Shown: piece after piece, positions 9,901 through 17,609 of the stretch
Layout: every line of letters begins with the position of its first letter
Position numbering within the stretch: the stretch's first letter is position 1
Assembly: GCA_963707075.1 (NCBI GenBank)
Contig: CAVPOX010000004.1
Span: forward strand, 186,001-250,000
Direction of reading: 5' to 3'
Length of the DNA: 64,000 nt
Source of the DNA: CAXMQZ01 sp963707075
GTDB taxonomy: Bacteria > Acidobacteriota > Thermoanaerobaculia > Multivoradales > JAHEKO01
Program-made: the position numbers and the translations under genes
Notes under the pieces: model-generated
What the model was told of the DNA's origin: nothing
The model's input: the letters and a program-made list of their open reading frames with translations, nothing else
Databases searched by the model: none

Positions 9901-10077
9901 GGCTCGGAGAGCCGGATGCCGATGGGCATCGCGGTCATCGGCGGTCTGCTGATCGGCACATTTCTGACGCTGTTCGTCATCCCTGCCACCTATACCTATC
10001 TGGCGGCTCTCCAGGGTGGCAAGACTATGCACGACAAGGCGACCTCGCTCGATCAAGCTAGCGACCGCGCCGCCTAG
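6976..10077 (+). CDS. RND multidrug efflux pump, HAE1 type
   Basis: A 1033-residue inner-membrane proton-driven pump. It starts with MSLYSISIRRPVLAIVLSLA (TM1), then the porter domain, and carries the proton-relay aspartates in IGLVVDDAIVVLENIY (TM4) and the lysine in IGLVTKNGILIVEFSNQ (TM10). The sequence FFLGGLTGLLFREFGLTL is the usual region after TM5-6. Twelve TM helices and two large periplasmic loops fit the length of the AcrB/MdtB family. It is co-translated with the adaptor through an ATGA overlap. Substrates cannot be predicted, but the HAE1 group exports hydrophobic and amphiphilic compounds. A weak hairpin lies just past the stop (10086-10101). Confidence 0.96.
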   Translation: MSLYSISIRRPVLAIVLSLAIVLFGMIGLSRLGVREYPVVDAPVITVSTNYRGASAEVVESQITEPLEESINSVEGIRTLTSVSREGRSTVQVEFNLGEDLERAANDVRDQVSRSIGQLPQDVDPPSVAKADADSPPIIMLTVRSSQRNLLELSRLADETFAERLQTIPGVSRIDIWGDRELSMRLWLDPNRLAAYRLSPVDVRDAVRNENVELPSGRIEGSEIELPVRTLSRLENPEEFENLILKSEGDRTVRLRDVGRAEIGPRNERTVLKKDGVAMVAVVARPQPGANFIEIVDEFRRRVEVIEPGLPSDISIDYGFDASEYIRQSVSEVRQTLVLALTLVILVIFAFLREWRTTLVPVLVIPVSLIGTFFALYLAGFSINILTLLGLVLAIGLVVDDAIVVLENIYAKIERGMPSIQAGLEGTREIFFAVIATTLALVSVLLPLFFLGGLTGLLFREFGLTLTAAVTISSFVALSLTPMLSTKLLRGRKQHGWVYRKTEPFFTWLATSYRSTLEQVLARRWLAWPLIGLCLALMVFFFRILPSELAPLEDRSTVRVNSRGPEGATFAYMDAYMDDQIALAKELVPEIHSIITVTSPGFGASSSVNNGYMRLRLVEPDERDRSQQEIADALQVGLGRLPGAQTFVSQDPTIAVGRSRGLPVQFVLQAPSLERLKEILPIFIAEAEANPVFDAVDVNLQFDKPELRVAIDRARARDLGVAALDIAEALQLSLSEQRLGYFVVDGKQFEVIGQVAPESRNETFDVRNLYVPGTDDEPILLDKVIDIYEASSPPQLYRFNRYESATVSAGLTPGHTIADGIDAMEEIAGRTLDRSFSTDLAGQSRDFAESSRSLGLVFLLALVLIYLVLAAQFESFRDPFTIMLTVPLALAGALFALWYFGQTLNLFSQIGMIMLIGLVTKNGILIVEFSNQRRDSGMDIERAVLGGASARLRPVLMTSISTILGTLPIALALGAGSESRMPMGIAVIGGLLIGTFLTLFVIPATYTYLAALQGGKTMHDKATSLDQASDRAA

Positions 10078-10085
10078 CGGTCGGA

Positions 10086-10101
10086 CCACCTTTTTGGGTG
10101 G
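10086..10101 (+). terminator. weak hairpin after RND pump gene
   Basis: CCACC, a T-rich loop, then GGTGG, eight bases after the stop of the pump gene. The stem is only 5 bp and no T-run follows it, so terminator function is doubtful. Confidence 0.3.
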
Positions 10102-10197
10102 CGTCAAGACGGGTGCTTACTGGCATACTCCAGCCAACCTTGAACCTTTGAATCTCGCAGGAGGAAATGGCGCCTCATTCGCGGGAGAGGGGGGTAT

Positions 10198-10881
10198 ATG
10201 TCGACGAGAACAGTCTGCGCTCTGGTTATCACGATGCTGCTGGTTGGCGTTACGGCGGCTCGCGCTCAAGGGGATGCGATGGGCGATGCCGTGACCGAAT
10301 ACGAAGAGTGGATGAAGGTCATCGCGGAGTTCACTCGCGGCATTGAATTCGGTGAGAAAGATATCCAGGCTGTGATCGAGTATTGGCCGGAGATGAATGA
10401 GCTCGAGATCATGCAGGAGGACGATTCCGCCGAGGTCGCGTCGGAATTCGCTAGAGATGTCCGGCAGATCTTGGCAGATTCGGAATACCAGCAATGGGCA
10501 CGGAGTCGTGGCCTGGAGCCAGAAGATTTCCTGCGAGGCTCGATGCGAATCTCGATGGTCTTCATGGCTCAGCAAATGGAGAGTCAGCAGGAGATGCTCG
10601 CTTCGCAGCAGGCGTCCTACAAGGCGATGGTCGAGCAAAGCTGTGCGCAGGTCGATTCAGAGACCTGTGCCCAGATGCAGGATGCGATGGAGCAGAGCTT
10701 CGCCATCGGTGAGGCTATGCAGAAGGCGACGAAGCAGCTTCCACCGCCGACAGCGGCTGAGCTGAAACTCCTCGAACAATACGGATCCGACCTCGAGGCC
10801 GCGATGATGTCCGACGATGAGGGGTATGAAGATTACGACTCAGACTACGAAGACTACGAGGACGAAGACGACGACGGCTAG
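10198..10881 (+). CDS. exported protein with acidic C-terminal tail
   Basis: Encodes 227 residues with a signal peptide (STRTVCALVITMLLVGVTAA, cleavage after RAQ) and a strong GAGAGGGGGG ribosome site. The mature part is almost entirely predicted helix, Met- and Gln-rich (MVFMAQQMESQQEMLASQQA), with two Cys (residues 142 and 150 approximately, in QSCAQVDSETCAQ) that could form a disulfide. The last 22 residues are mostly Asp, Glu and Tyr (DDEGYEDYDSDYEDYEDEDD), a likely disordered, possibly cation-binding tail. No family recognised. It ends one base before the stop of a small convergent ORF. Confidence 0.8.
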   Translation: MSTRTVCALVITMLLVGVTAARAQGDAMGDAVTEYEEWMKVIAEFTRGIEFGEKDIQAVIEYWPEMNELEIMQEDDSAEVASEFARDVRQILADSEYQQWARSRGLEPEDFLRGSMRISMVFMAQQMESQQEMLASQQASYKAMVEQSCAQVDSETCAQMQDAMEQSFAIGEAMQKATKQLPPPTAAELKLLEQYGSDLEAAMMSDDEGYEDYDSDYEDYEDEDDDG

Positions 10882-11052
10882 TCAGTCCTGGAGAGAGGTG
10901 AGCTCTGGAACTTGGCCCGAGTCGGCAGAGGCCGCCTGCGAATGAATCGGTGAGGCGCAGAAGAGCACCAGGATAAGAGCGAGGGTCGCGGCGACGAGAA
11001 GCAGCGTCCGCAGACTTTCAGCGGGATGAGGCAGGTGGAGGTGCAGGGTCAT
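10882..11052 (-). CDS. small membrane or secreted protein (56 residues)
   Basis: A short ORF beginning with ATG at 11052, preceded on its own strand by a good ribosome site (GAGGAGG, eight bases upstream). The protein has a strongly hydrophobic segment (TLLLVAATLALILVLFCASP) followed by a hydrophilic tail ending VPELTSLQD. It looks like a signal-anchored peptide or a signal peptide with a very short mature chain. It is convergent with, and abuts, the gene ending at 10881, and is divergent from the kinase at 11221. No family recognised; existence is supported only by the SD and the hydrophobic core. Confidence 0.5.
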   Translation of the reverse strand: MTLHLHLPHPAESLRTLLLVAATLALILVLFCASPIHSQAASADSGQVPELTSLQD

Positions 11053-11220
11053 GTCGCCAACCTCCTCGGGCTCGGAACGTGAGCACCAGCAGTGGAAGTG
11101 TCTCTCTCAATATATATAGACGAAGACAGCGCGGTATAGGTTGCATCGACCTGCCGACTGGAACACGATCTCGGCTGCTGGGCCCATGCAGGCCCGAATC
11201 GAATAAGATAGCGGGCACCC

Positions 11221-13551
11221 GTGATCGGCGAGACCCTTTCCCATTTCAAGATCACCTCCAAGCTCGGCGAGGGGGGTATGGGTGTGGTGTGGGGCGCCGA
11301 TGATGTCGATTTGCACCGACCGGTGGCCTTGAAGGTCTTGTCGAAGGAGACGCTGGGGCGTGCGGACATGCGTGCGCGTTTCCTGCGTGAAGCGCGTACT
11401 GCGGCTGCTCTCAACCATCCCAGCATCTGCACGATCTACGAAGTCGGTGAGGTCGACGAAGTGCCCTTCATTGCCATGGAGCGAATCGATGGCAAGGGCC
11501 TCGATGCGCGGCTGAGCCAGTTGGATCCGCTGGCGCTGAAGGAGTTGGTGCGCATCGCCGTCAAGGTGGCCGAGGGACTGGCGGCCGCTCATGCGCAAGG
11601 AATCGTGCATCGGGATCTCAAGCCTGGAAACGTCATGTTGACCGAGGATGGCCTCGTCAAGATCCTCGACTTCGGTCTCGCCAAGCCACAGGGACCGCTC
11701 TTCGGCGGCGAAGACGATGCGACCCTCGCTGCGACCATCACGGCGGAGATGACCCAGGAAGGGACGATCCTGGGCACCGTGGCATACATGTCTCCCGAGC
11801 AGGCTCAGGGTAAGACTGTCGACTCGCGCTCCGACGTCTTCTCGTTCGGTGTGCTGCTATATCAGATGGCGACGGGAAAGATGCCCTTTCGCGGTGAGAC
11901 GACGACTTCGACCCTGGCCAAGATCCTCGAGCGGGATCCGGAGGCCCCATCTTTGATTCGCGCGGGACTCCCCGCCGATCTGGAGCGCATCATCCTGCGT
12001 TGTCTCGCGAAAGACCCGTCGAGCCGATACAACGACACGCGTGATCTGGTCGCCGATCTACGCAGTCTCCAGACCACAGAAGAGAGCCAGGCGGTGACCT
12101 CAACGGCGACACCTGCGGTTACGCCGGTTCCCGCTCCTGCACCGGCTGAGAAATCGAAGCGCTGGGTCGGGCTCCTGGCTCTGCTCCTGCCGATGGCGGC
12201 GATTCTGTTCTTTGTCGGCAAGTCATGGTTCGGTGGGCCGGGGGCTGAGCTGGGGCCACCACCCGCGGCCGAGGTCACTGAGGTGCCGTCGGTAGCCGTG
12301 TTGCCCTTCCACAACATGAGTGCAGACGCGGAGAACGACTACTTCAGTGAAGGGATGACCGAAGAGATCATCAGCAAGCTTTCACGGATCGACGGTCTGG
12401 AGGTGGCTTCTCGCAGCTCGGTGGCACCCTTTACCGATCGCGCTCGCGATGTCCAACAGATTGGCAGTGAACTGGGGGTACGATTCCTGCTCGATGGCAG
12501 CGTCAGGCGAGCCGGTGACCAGATCAGGGTCTCTGCACAGCTCGTCGATGGCGAGACTGGACGCAACGTCTGGTCGGAAGATTTCGACGGCAGTCTCGAG
12601 GACATCTTCGCTATGCAGGAGCAGACCGCTCTGAAGATCGCCGAACGGTTGAATCTCGAGCTCAGCCCAGAGGAGCAGCGGGATCTGGAGAAGCGGGCGA
12701 CGGAGAACGTCGCGGCCTACGATGCCTATCTGCGTGGCATGGCCCTGTCGCGGGAGTGGGGTGTCCGGGCACGGCTGGAACAGGCAATCGAGCATTTCGA
12801 GGAGGCGCTGGAGCACGATCCGGAGTACGCGGCTGCCCTGGCCGGTCTGGCCTTTGTCGAGAGCGACATGTATCGCAACTTCGACACCACAGAGGAACGC
12901 ATCGTCAAGGCGGAGGAGTATGCGCAGCGCGCGGTGGAGCTCGATCCCACGATGCCGGACGCTCCCCATGCCCTGGGTCTGATCGCTGGCAACCGGTTCG
13001 ACTACCACCGGGCTGCGGAGTTGCTGCGCGAGGCGGTGAGGCTGGCCCCCAAAGAAGCACGTTACTGGGACAATCTCTCCTGGGCTCTGGCCTACATGAC
13101 CCCTCCCGACGGCCAGGCATCGGTGGACGCCGCCTGGGAGGCGATCAAGTTGCAGCCGCGTTTTCCAGGTGCCTACTATCATCTCGGTCGTGGATTGCTG
13201 GCGATGGGAAGGGTCGAAGAGGCGAGACAAGCCTTCGAAACCATGGTGGAGCAGGATCCGGATTTTGGTGCTCGGAATATCGGGATGACCCAGTACTACC
13301 TGGCTGCAGGGGACTACGACGAGGCCTTGGCGACAATCGAACGTGATGCCGCCCGAGATACCATAATGGTGCGCTACTACCGGGCGGCGACCTTGGCGGC
13401 CATAGGCCGAACCGATGAGGCTCTCGAGGGGCTTGACGATCTCTTCGAAATGGGCTTCCGCGACTTCGTCACCCTCGAAGCCAGCCCCTACTTCGCCGGC
13501 CTGCGCGAAGATCCGCGATTCCAGCAGCTCCTCAGCGAGTACAAGGACTGA
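11221..13551 (+). CDS. Ser/Thr kinase with TolB-like and TPR domains
   Basis: 776 residues from a GTG start giving the family-typical MIGETLSHFKIT. Kinase domain 1-270: LGEGGMGVVWGADD, catalytic HRDLKPGNVML, DFGLAKP, AYMSPEQAQG. One TM helix near 313-333 (WVGLLALLLPMAAILFFVGK). Residues 360-480 match the TolB N-terminal-like/FlgO-type domain found in CadC-like and adenylate-cyclase-linked proteins: VAVLPFHNMSADAENDYFSE, LEVASRSSV, GVRFLLDGSVRR, VSAQLVDGETG. The remainder is TPR repeats (EALEHDPEYAAALAGLAFVE, AVELDPTMPDAPHALGL). The TPR part would offer protein-protein contacts outside the membrane. No beta4-beta5 insert here. No clear SD precedes the GTG. Confidence 0.93.
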   Translation: MIGETLSHFKITSKLGEGGMGVVWGADDVDLHRPVALKVLSKETLGRADMRARFLREARTAAALNHPSICTIYEVGEVDEVPFIAMERIDGKGLDARLSQLDPLALKELVRIAVKVAEGLAAAHAQGIVHRDLKPGNVMLTEDGLVKILDFGLAKPQGPLFGGEDDATLAATITAEMTQEGTILGTVAYMSPEQAQGKTVDSRSDVFSFGVLLYQMATGKMPFRGETTTSTLAKILERDPEAPSLIRAGLPADLERIILRCLAKDPSSRYNDTRDLVADLRSLQTTEESQAVTSTATPAVTPVPAPAPAEKSKRWVGLLALLLPMAAILFFVGKSWFGGPGAELGPPPAAEVTEVPSVAVLPFHNMSADAENDYFSEGMTEEIISKLSRIDGLEVASRSSVAPFTDRARDVQQIGSELGVRFLLDGSVRRAGDQIRVSAQLVDGETGRNVWSEDFDGSLEDIFAMQEQTALKIAERLNLELSPEEQRDLEKRATENVAAYDAYLRGMALSREWGVRARLEQAIEHFEEALEHDPEYAAALAGLAFVESDMYRNFDTTEERIVKAEEYAQRAVELDPTMPDAPHALGLIAGNRFDYHRAAELLREAVRLAPKEARYWDNLSWALAYMTPPDGQASVDAAWEAIKLQPRFPGAYYHLGRGLLAMGRVEEARQAFETMVEQDPDFGARNIGMTQYYLAAGDYDEALATIERDAARDTIMVRYYRAATLAAIGRTDEALEGLDDLFEMGFRDFVTLEASPYFAGLREDPRFQQLLSEYKD

Positions 13552-13749
13552 GGTTCAGCACACGGCACCACCGCGAGACCTGGCCGCGCAGACGGAGGTG
13601 GCGGTCGGCCTCTGCGCATGATTTTCGGGCGCTCGCGTTGTCGGGCTGTTGCTGACAGGTCTTGACACCGTCCCGTGGCACTCTGCCCATGTGGGGAGAT
13701 GCCCCCGGCGACGGGGAAACGGGTCAACGACAGGGGAGGTAGGCGGCCG

Positions 13750-14730
13750 ATGCAAGAGAACGCGAAGCGGGAAGTCCAGAAATGGCTGGCAGGAGTCGAA
13801 GTCGGAGAGGGTATTCATCACCAGAATCTGACGGTGTTCCCACTCTTCTGGCAGGATGGTCGAGCGGACGCGACGTCGGGGGAAGCACTCGACGAAGCCG
13901 ATAACGGTGGGGCGAGGTATCAGCTTCTATCCGATGCCGTGGAGAGTGCGGAAGCGGTGGTGGAGGAGGTCAGCGAGGGGGGGCAGGTCCCGTTCCTGGG
14001 CGTCAAGAACACAGGTGGCACACCGATCCTGATCCCGGAAGGCGAGATCCTGATGGGTGCCAAGCAGAATCGGGTGGTCAATTTGACGGTGCTGGTCGCG
14101 GCGAAGGCCTCCTTCAAGCTGCCGGTTAGTTGCGTGGAGCAGGGTCGGTGGCATTATCGGTCCCGTGACTTCAAACCGGCGGCATTTGCCCATCCAAAAC
14201 TGCGGGAGCTCAAGGTCAAGAGCGCCCAGCGGAGCCGCCGGTTCAGAGGCGAGGCACTGGCAGACCAGGGTCGGGTTTGGGACGAAGTCGGCGAACACCT
14301 GCATGCCCTGGCTGCGTATTCACCAACTGCCGACTTTGCGGCCAGCTTCGACGCCGCTCCGGAGAGAATGGATCGCTATCGAAAGAGGATCGAGCTGCCC
14401 CATGACGCCTGTGGTTTCATCGCAGCTCGGGACGGTCGAGTTGTAGGACTCGACCTGTTCGACAAGCCGCAGACCATGCGCAAGATGTGGAAGCGAATGG
14501 CGGATGCCTATTTCCTGGAATCGGCCCGAGAGTGGTCGGAGTCACAGCCGGTTGCCCGGGATACGGCGAAAAAGTTCATCAGTGACGTAACAGATCACCT
14601 GGAGGAAGCTGAGCGGCAACCCGATCTGGGAGTGGAGTTTGAAGTTCTGGGCGAGGAACTTTCGGGTTCGGCCCTGTTCTACGACGGGGCTGTCTGTCAC
14701 CTCTCGGCTTTCAACTCGCCCCCAGCTTAG
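13750..14730 (+). CDS. ARPP-1-like (DUF6569) protein
   Basis: 326 residues from ATG 13750, chosen because GGGGAGGT lies 9-15 bases upstream; an in-frame ATG at 13675 lacks a ribosome site. The core ILIPEGEILMGAKQNRVVNL and LPVSCVEQGRWHYRS is the signature of the family labelled ARPP-1 (ARG and rhodanese-phosphatase-associated protein), which comparative genomics has linked to ADP-ribose-related systems. No macro domain, ARG or phosphatase gene is next to it here, so that link cannot be used. No signal peptide or TM segment; cytoplasmic. Activity unknown. It converges with the M61-like peptidase gene 22 bp away. A TTGACA at 13663 could be part of a promoter. Confidence 0.8.
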   Translation: MQENAKREVQKWLAGVEVGEGIHHQNLTVFPLFWQDGRADATSGEALDEADNGGARYQLLSDAVESAEAVVEEVSEGGQVPFLGVKNTGGTPILIPEGEILMGAKQNRVVNLTVLVAAKASFKLPVSCVEQGRWHYRSRDFKPAAFAHPKLRELKVKSAQRSRRFRGEALADQGRVWDEVGEHLHALAAYSPTADFAASFDAAPERMDRYRKRIELPHDACGFIAARDGRVVGLDLFDKPQTMRKMWKRMADAYFLESAREWSESQPVARDTAKKFISDVTDHLEEAERQPDLGVEFEVLGEELSGSALFYDGAVCHLSAFNSPPA

Positions 14731-14752
14731 GGTTCGGCTGTCCGGGGCTCGG

Positions 14753-16180
14753 CTATTCGGGCCTGTGTGCCTGGCGAAGGGGGCCAAGCCATCGCCGGTA
14801 AATGTCGCTGACGTCGATGCCGGTCGCCGCCAGGCAAAACTCGGGTAGCCGGTCGAGATCGAGGGGCCTGTCGCGGCCTTCTTCCATCAGACGCTGGAGA
14901 AGGTCGCGCAGGCTCTTCTTGCCATCGGTTCCCTTGCGGATCGCCTCGTCTATGTCGTAGGCCATCAAGCCGCCACGTGAGAAGACGTTGCGACCGGTAC
15001 GGAAGTCCTCGCTGTAGCGGGTGCTGGCGATGCGCGAGACGTCGACGAGATCGAGGTCGGCGAGGAATGAGGGGGCGGCGGCAAGGGAAGCGCGAAAGCG
15101 GCGGTCGACCAGTTCCTCGCGATAGGCGTCGCCAAGACCTCCCTCTTCGGCGAGGGCTGCAGCCCCGGCATATTGTCCCCAGCCTTCGCTGAACCAGATC
15201 GAGTCCAGGACGGGGGAGAGCTCCCAGCTCCAGGGGAAGTACCCGGTCGGTGCTGCGCGTTTCGGGATCCAGGAATGCGCCATGTGATGGGCGAGGTTGT
15301 AGAGGTGACGTCCGGACCCCTCGCCTCTTTCTCCTTCCGCGGTGACCACGCGACTGGTATCGAAGAAGATCGTGCAGCTCTCCATGTGTTCCATGGAAAA
15401 GCCGTAGCGGTGGTCCGACGAGCGCGGTTCCAGGAACTCGACATGCACAGTGTAGTGAGGGAATGGTACCGAGCCGAAGTAGGTCGCCAGAGCGTTGAGT
15501 GCGGTGACCGCCTGAGTGCCGAGGATGGATGCGTCCGACGGCTGTTCCGCGTACTGCACTACGAAGAGCGGAACTGCAGCAGCGAGCTGCAGCACTTGCA
15601 GATCGGGCCCAATGGCCACCTGCGAATCGGCGAGCGCGTAGAAGTCGGCCGCAGTGGCTTTCGCGATACCGCTTTCCGTTGGTCTACGTGGTGCCAGGGT
15701 GAGAAAGACCGGCCAGTCGTTGGGCGCACTCACAGTGAGCTCCACGGGTCGAGCCTCGAGACCTTCCGCGTAGGCGAAGATCGAATAGCCCAGGAGCCCC
15801 ACATAGCCTGGCCGCGCCTTCGAAGTATCCGAGGCGGAGACAATCTCGCGCTCCATAGCATCCACATCCACTGTGTAGCGCACCCGTCGCGCTGCGCCGC
15901 CGCCGTCACCCAGTTTCCATCGGGGGCCTTCCGATTCTCGAGTCACAGCCAAGGGTGTGCCATCGGAACTCGAAGCTTCGAGGTCGTGAACAAAGCGATC
16001 GTAATGCACATCGTCGTAGCCCATCGGAATGGCACGCGGCATTACCAGTACTGTCGCATCCGTGGGGAAGCCGATTGTCACGCCGACACGGCCCGGGTCG
16101 GCAGGGTCGTAGCTGAGCTCGTAGTCGACCGACAACGGATGCTGGCCGGCCAGCAGGCACATCAGGGTGAGAGTGAGCAT
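14753..16180 (-). CDS. M61-family-like peptidase with altered zinc motif
   Basis: 475 residues from ATG 16180 (MLTLTLMCLLAGQHPLSVDY, a short signal peptide). The layout is that of M61 glycyl-aminopeptidase-like proteins: an N-terminal beta domain, then FSMEHMESCTIFFD, the zinc region near 296-308 (LAHHMAHSWIPKR), and the downstream SIWFSEGWGQYAG that supplies the third ligand. The usual HExxHxW motif reads H298-H-M-A-H302-S-W, so the catalytic glutamate is replaced by histidine while both zinc histidines and the downstream Glu remain. By analogy with M1/M61 enzymes such a protein should bind metal but be poorly active or inactive as a peptidase. A PDZ domain, common in M61, is not seen. It is divergent from the flavoprotein gene at 16342. 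Confidence 0.82.
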   Translation of the reverse strand: MLTLTLMCLLAGQHPLSVDYELSYDPADPGRVGVTIGFPTDATVLVMPRAIPMGYDDVHYDRFVHDLEASSSDGTPLAVTRESEGPRWKLGDGGGAARRVRYTVDVDAMEREIVSASDTSKARPGYVGLLGYSIFAYAEGLEARPVELTVSAPNDWPVFLTLAPRRPTESGIAKATAADFYALADSQVAIGPDLQVLQLAAAVPLFVVQYAEQPSDASILGTQAVTALNALATYFGSVPFPHYTVHVEFLEPRSSDHRYGFSMEHMESCTIFFDTSRVVTAEGERGEGSGRHLYNLAHHMAHSWIPKRAAPTGYFPWSWELSPVLDSIWFSEGWGQYAGAAALAEEGGLGDAYREELVDRRFRASLAAAPSFLADLDLVDVSRIASTRYSEDFRTGRNVFSRGGLMAYDIDEAIRKGTDGKKSLRDLLQRLMEEGRDRPLDLDRLPEFCLAATGIDVSDIYRRWLGPLRQAHRPE

Positions 16181-16341
16181 GGCCGATTGTGGCACGAACC
16201 GATGTGGCCTCGAGCACCTGCCAATCCTCGGGCATGGAGACCCGAGACTGTCGTGCGGCCTCGGCGATAGGGCGTGGGATAGACTGTGCCAAGACTCTGA
16301 GCATCTCCGCACAATCACTCACAATCGAAGGGAGTTGACTG

Positions 16342-17490
16342 ATGGCACGCATTCTCATTCTGGGAGCCGGTTTCGGCGGCCTCACAGTGGCCACTGAACT
16401 CAAGCGGCGCCTCAAGAAGGTCGAGCCCGAAATCGTTCTGGTCGATCGATCCGAGCACTTCACCATGGGTCTGCGCAAGCTCTGGGCGGTGGTGGACATC
16501 GAGGACTACGGTGTCGGCACTCGCTCTCGCCAACTCCTCAATCGCCGCGGGGTCGAGTTTCTGACCCGGAAGGTCTCGCGCATCTATCCCACCGAACGCC
16601 GTGTCGAAACCAATGCGGGGAGCCTCGAAGGGGATTACCTGGTGATTGCGCTCGGCGCCGAGATGCGCTCCGACCTGGTACCGGGTCTGGCAGAGCACAC
16701 CCATAATGTCTGGGATGAAAAGGGAGTGCCAGGTCTCAAGGACGCCCTGGCCGACATCGACGAGGGGCACGTGGCGGTGGTGATTGCCGGGGTGCCGTAT
16801 ACCTGCCCGCCAGCGCCCTATGAATGCACCATGCTGATCGATGACCACCTGCGCGAACGCGGAGTCCGGGAGAAGACCAAGGTGACGGTGGCGACCCTGC
16901 AGCCGATGCTGCTGCCCAACGCTGGCAAGGCAGGCTCCGATTGGCTGGCTGCTCGGTTGAAGGAGCGCGACATCGACTTCCAGGTGGGCCGCAAGGTGGA
17001 GCGGTTCGAGGCCGGGAGGGTCGTCTTTGGAGACGGAGAGCTGGCGGCGGATGTGATCGTGGCGGTGCCGCCGCACCGCGCTCCCGCCGTGGTCAAGGAG
17101 AGCGGGCTGACTGATAAAGGCGATTTCATCTCTGTCGATCCGGCTACCCTGGAGACCGAATGGGACAGGGTTTTCGCCATCGGTGACGTCATGCAGATCA
17201 AACTGGCGAACGGGTTGGCCCTGCCCAAGGCCGGCGTCATGGCGGAGCTCGAAGGCAATCGAGTGGCGGCTGCCATTGCCGCCGACATCCTCGGTGATGC
17301 CCCGGCTCCGGGCTTTGATGGCCGCGGCTACTGCTTCATGGAGATGGGCAAGAGCGAGGCGGCGATGATCGAGGCCGAGTTCTTTGCCAAGCCCGAGCCC
17401 AGTGTCGAGCTGCAGGAGCCGTCGGCCAAGTACCTCGAAGCCAAGCACATTTTCGAGGCCGAGCGCCTGACCCGCTGGTTCGGCAACTAG
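16342..17490 (+). CDS. FAD-dependent oxidoreductase, SQR/FCSD-like
   Basis: 382 residues with an N-terminal FAD-binding fold (ILILGAGFGGLTVATEL) and C-terminal FAD site (VFAIGDVMQI ... LPKAGVMAELEGN). C155 in YTCPPAPYEC matches the redox cysteine of sulfide:quinone oxidoreductase and flavocytochrome c sulfide dehydrogenase; C331 in RGYCFMEMG matches the C-terminal cysteine. The first of the three SQR cysteines is absent. The predicted reaction is oxidation of sulfide or another small thiol to polysulfide, with electrons passed to quinone or cytochrome, but a type-II NADH dehydrogenase-like role is possible. No signal peptide; probably a peripheral membrane protein. Ribosome site GAAGGGA. Monocistronic as far as can be seen. 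Confidence 0.85.
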   Translation: MARILILGAGFGGLTVATELKRRLKKVEPEIVLVDRSEHFTMGLRKLWAVVDIEDYGVGTRSRQLLNRRGVEFLTRKVSRIYPTERRVETNAGSLEGDYLVIALGAEMRSDLVPGLAEHTHNVWDEKGVPGLKDALADIDEGHVAVVIAGVPYTCPPAPYECTMLIDDHLRERGVREKTKVTVATLQPMLLPNAGKAGSDWLAARLKERDIDFQVGRKVERFEAGRVVFGDGELAADVIVAVPPHRAPAVVKESGLTDKGDFISVDPATLETEWDRVFAIGDVMQIKLANGLALPKAGVMAELEGNRVAAAIAADILGDAPAPGFDGRGYCFMEMGKSEAAMIEAEFFAKPEPSVELQEPSAKYLEAKHIFEAERLTRWFGN

Positions 17491-17609
17491 CGGGAGTCCT
17501 GCAGGGGGAGGGCTTGCCCCTCCCAGATGCCCACGAAGGTCTCCCCGGTATTCGTCGTCGACGGATGGTCTACAATGGGCCGCCTCGAAGGCTTTCTGGA
17601 GGAGTGCAG

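Noticed and set aside
15173..16270. Long open frame on the plus strand opposite the M61-like gene
   Set aside because: It mirrors the codon structure of a clearly homologous gene on the other strand and has no recognisable domain; typical antisense artefact in GC-rich DNA.
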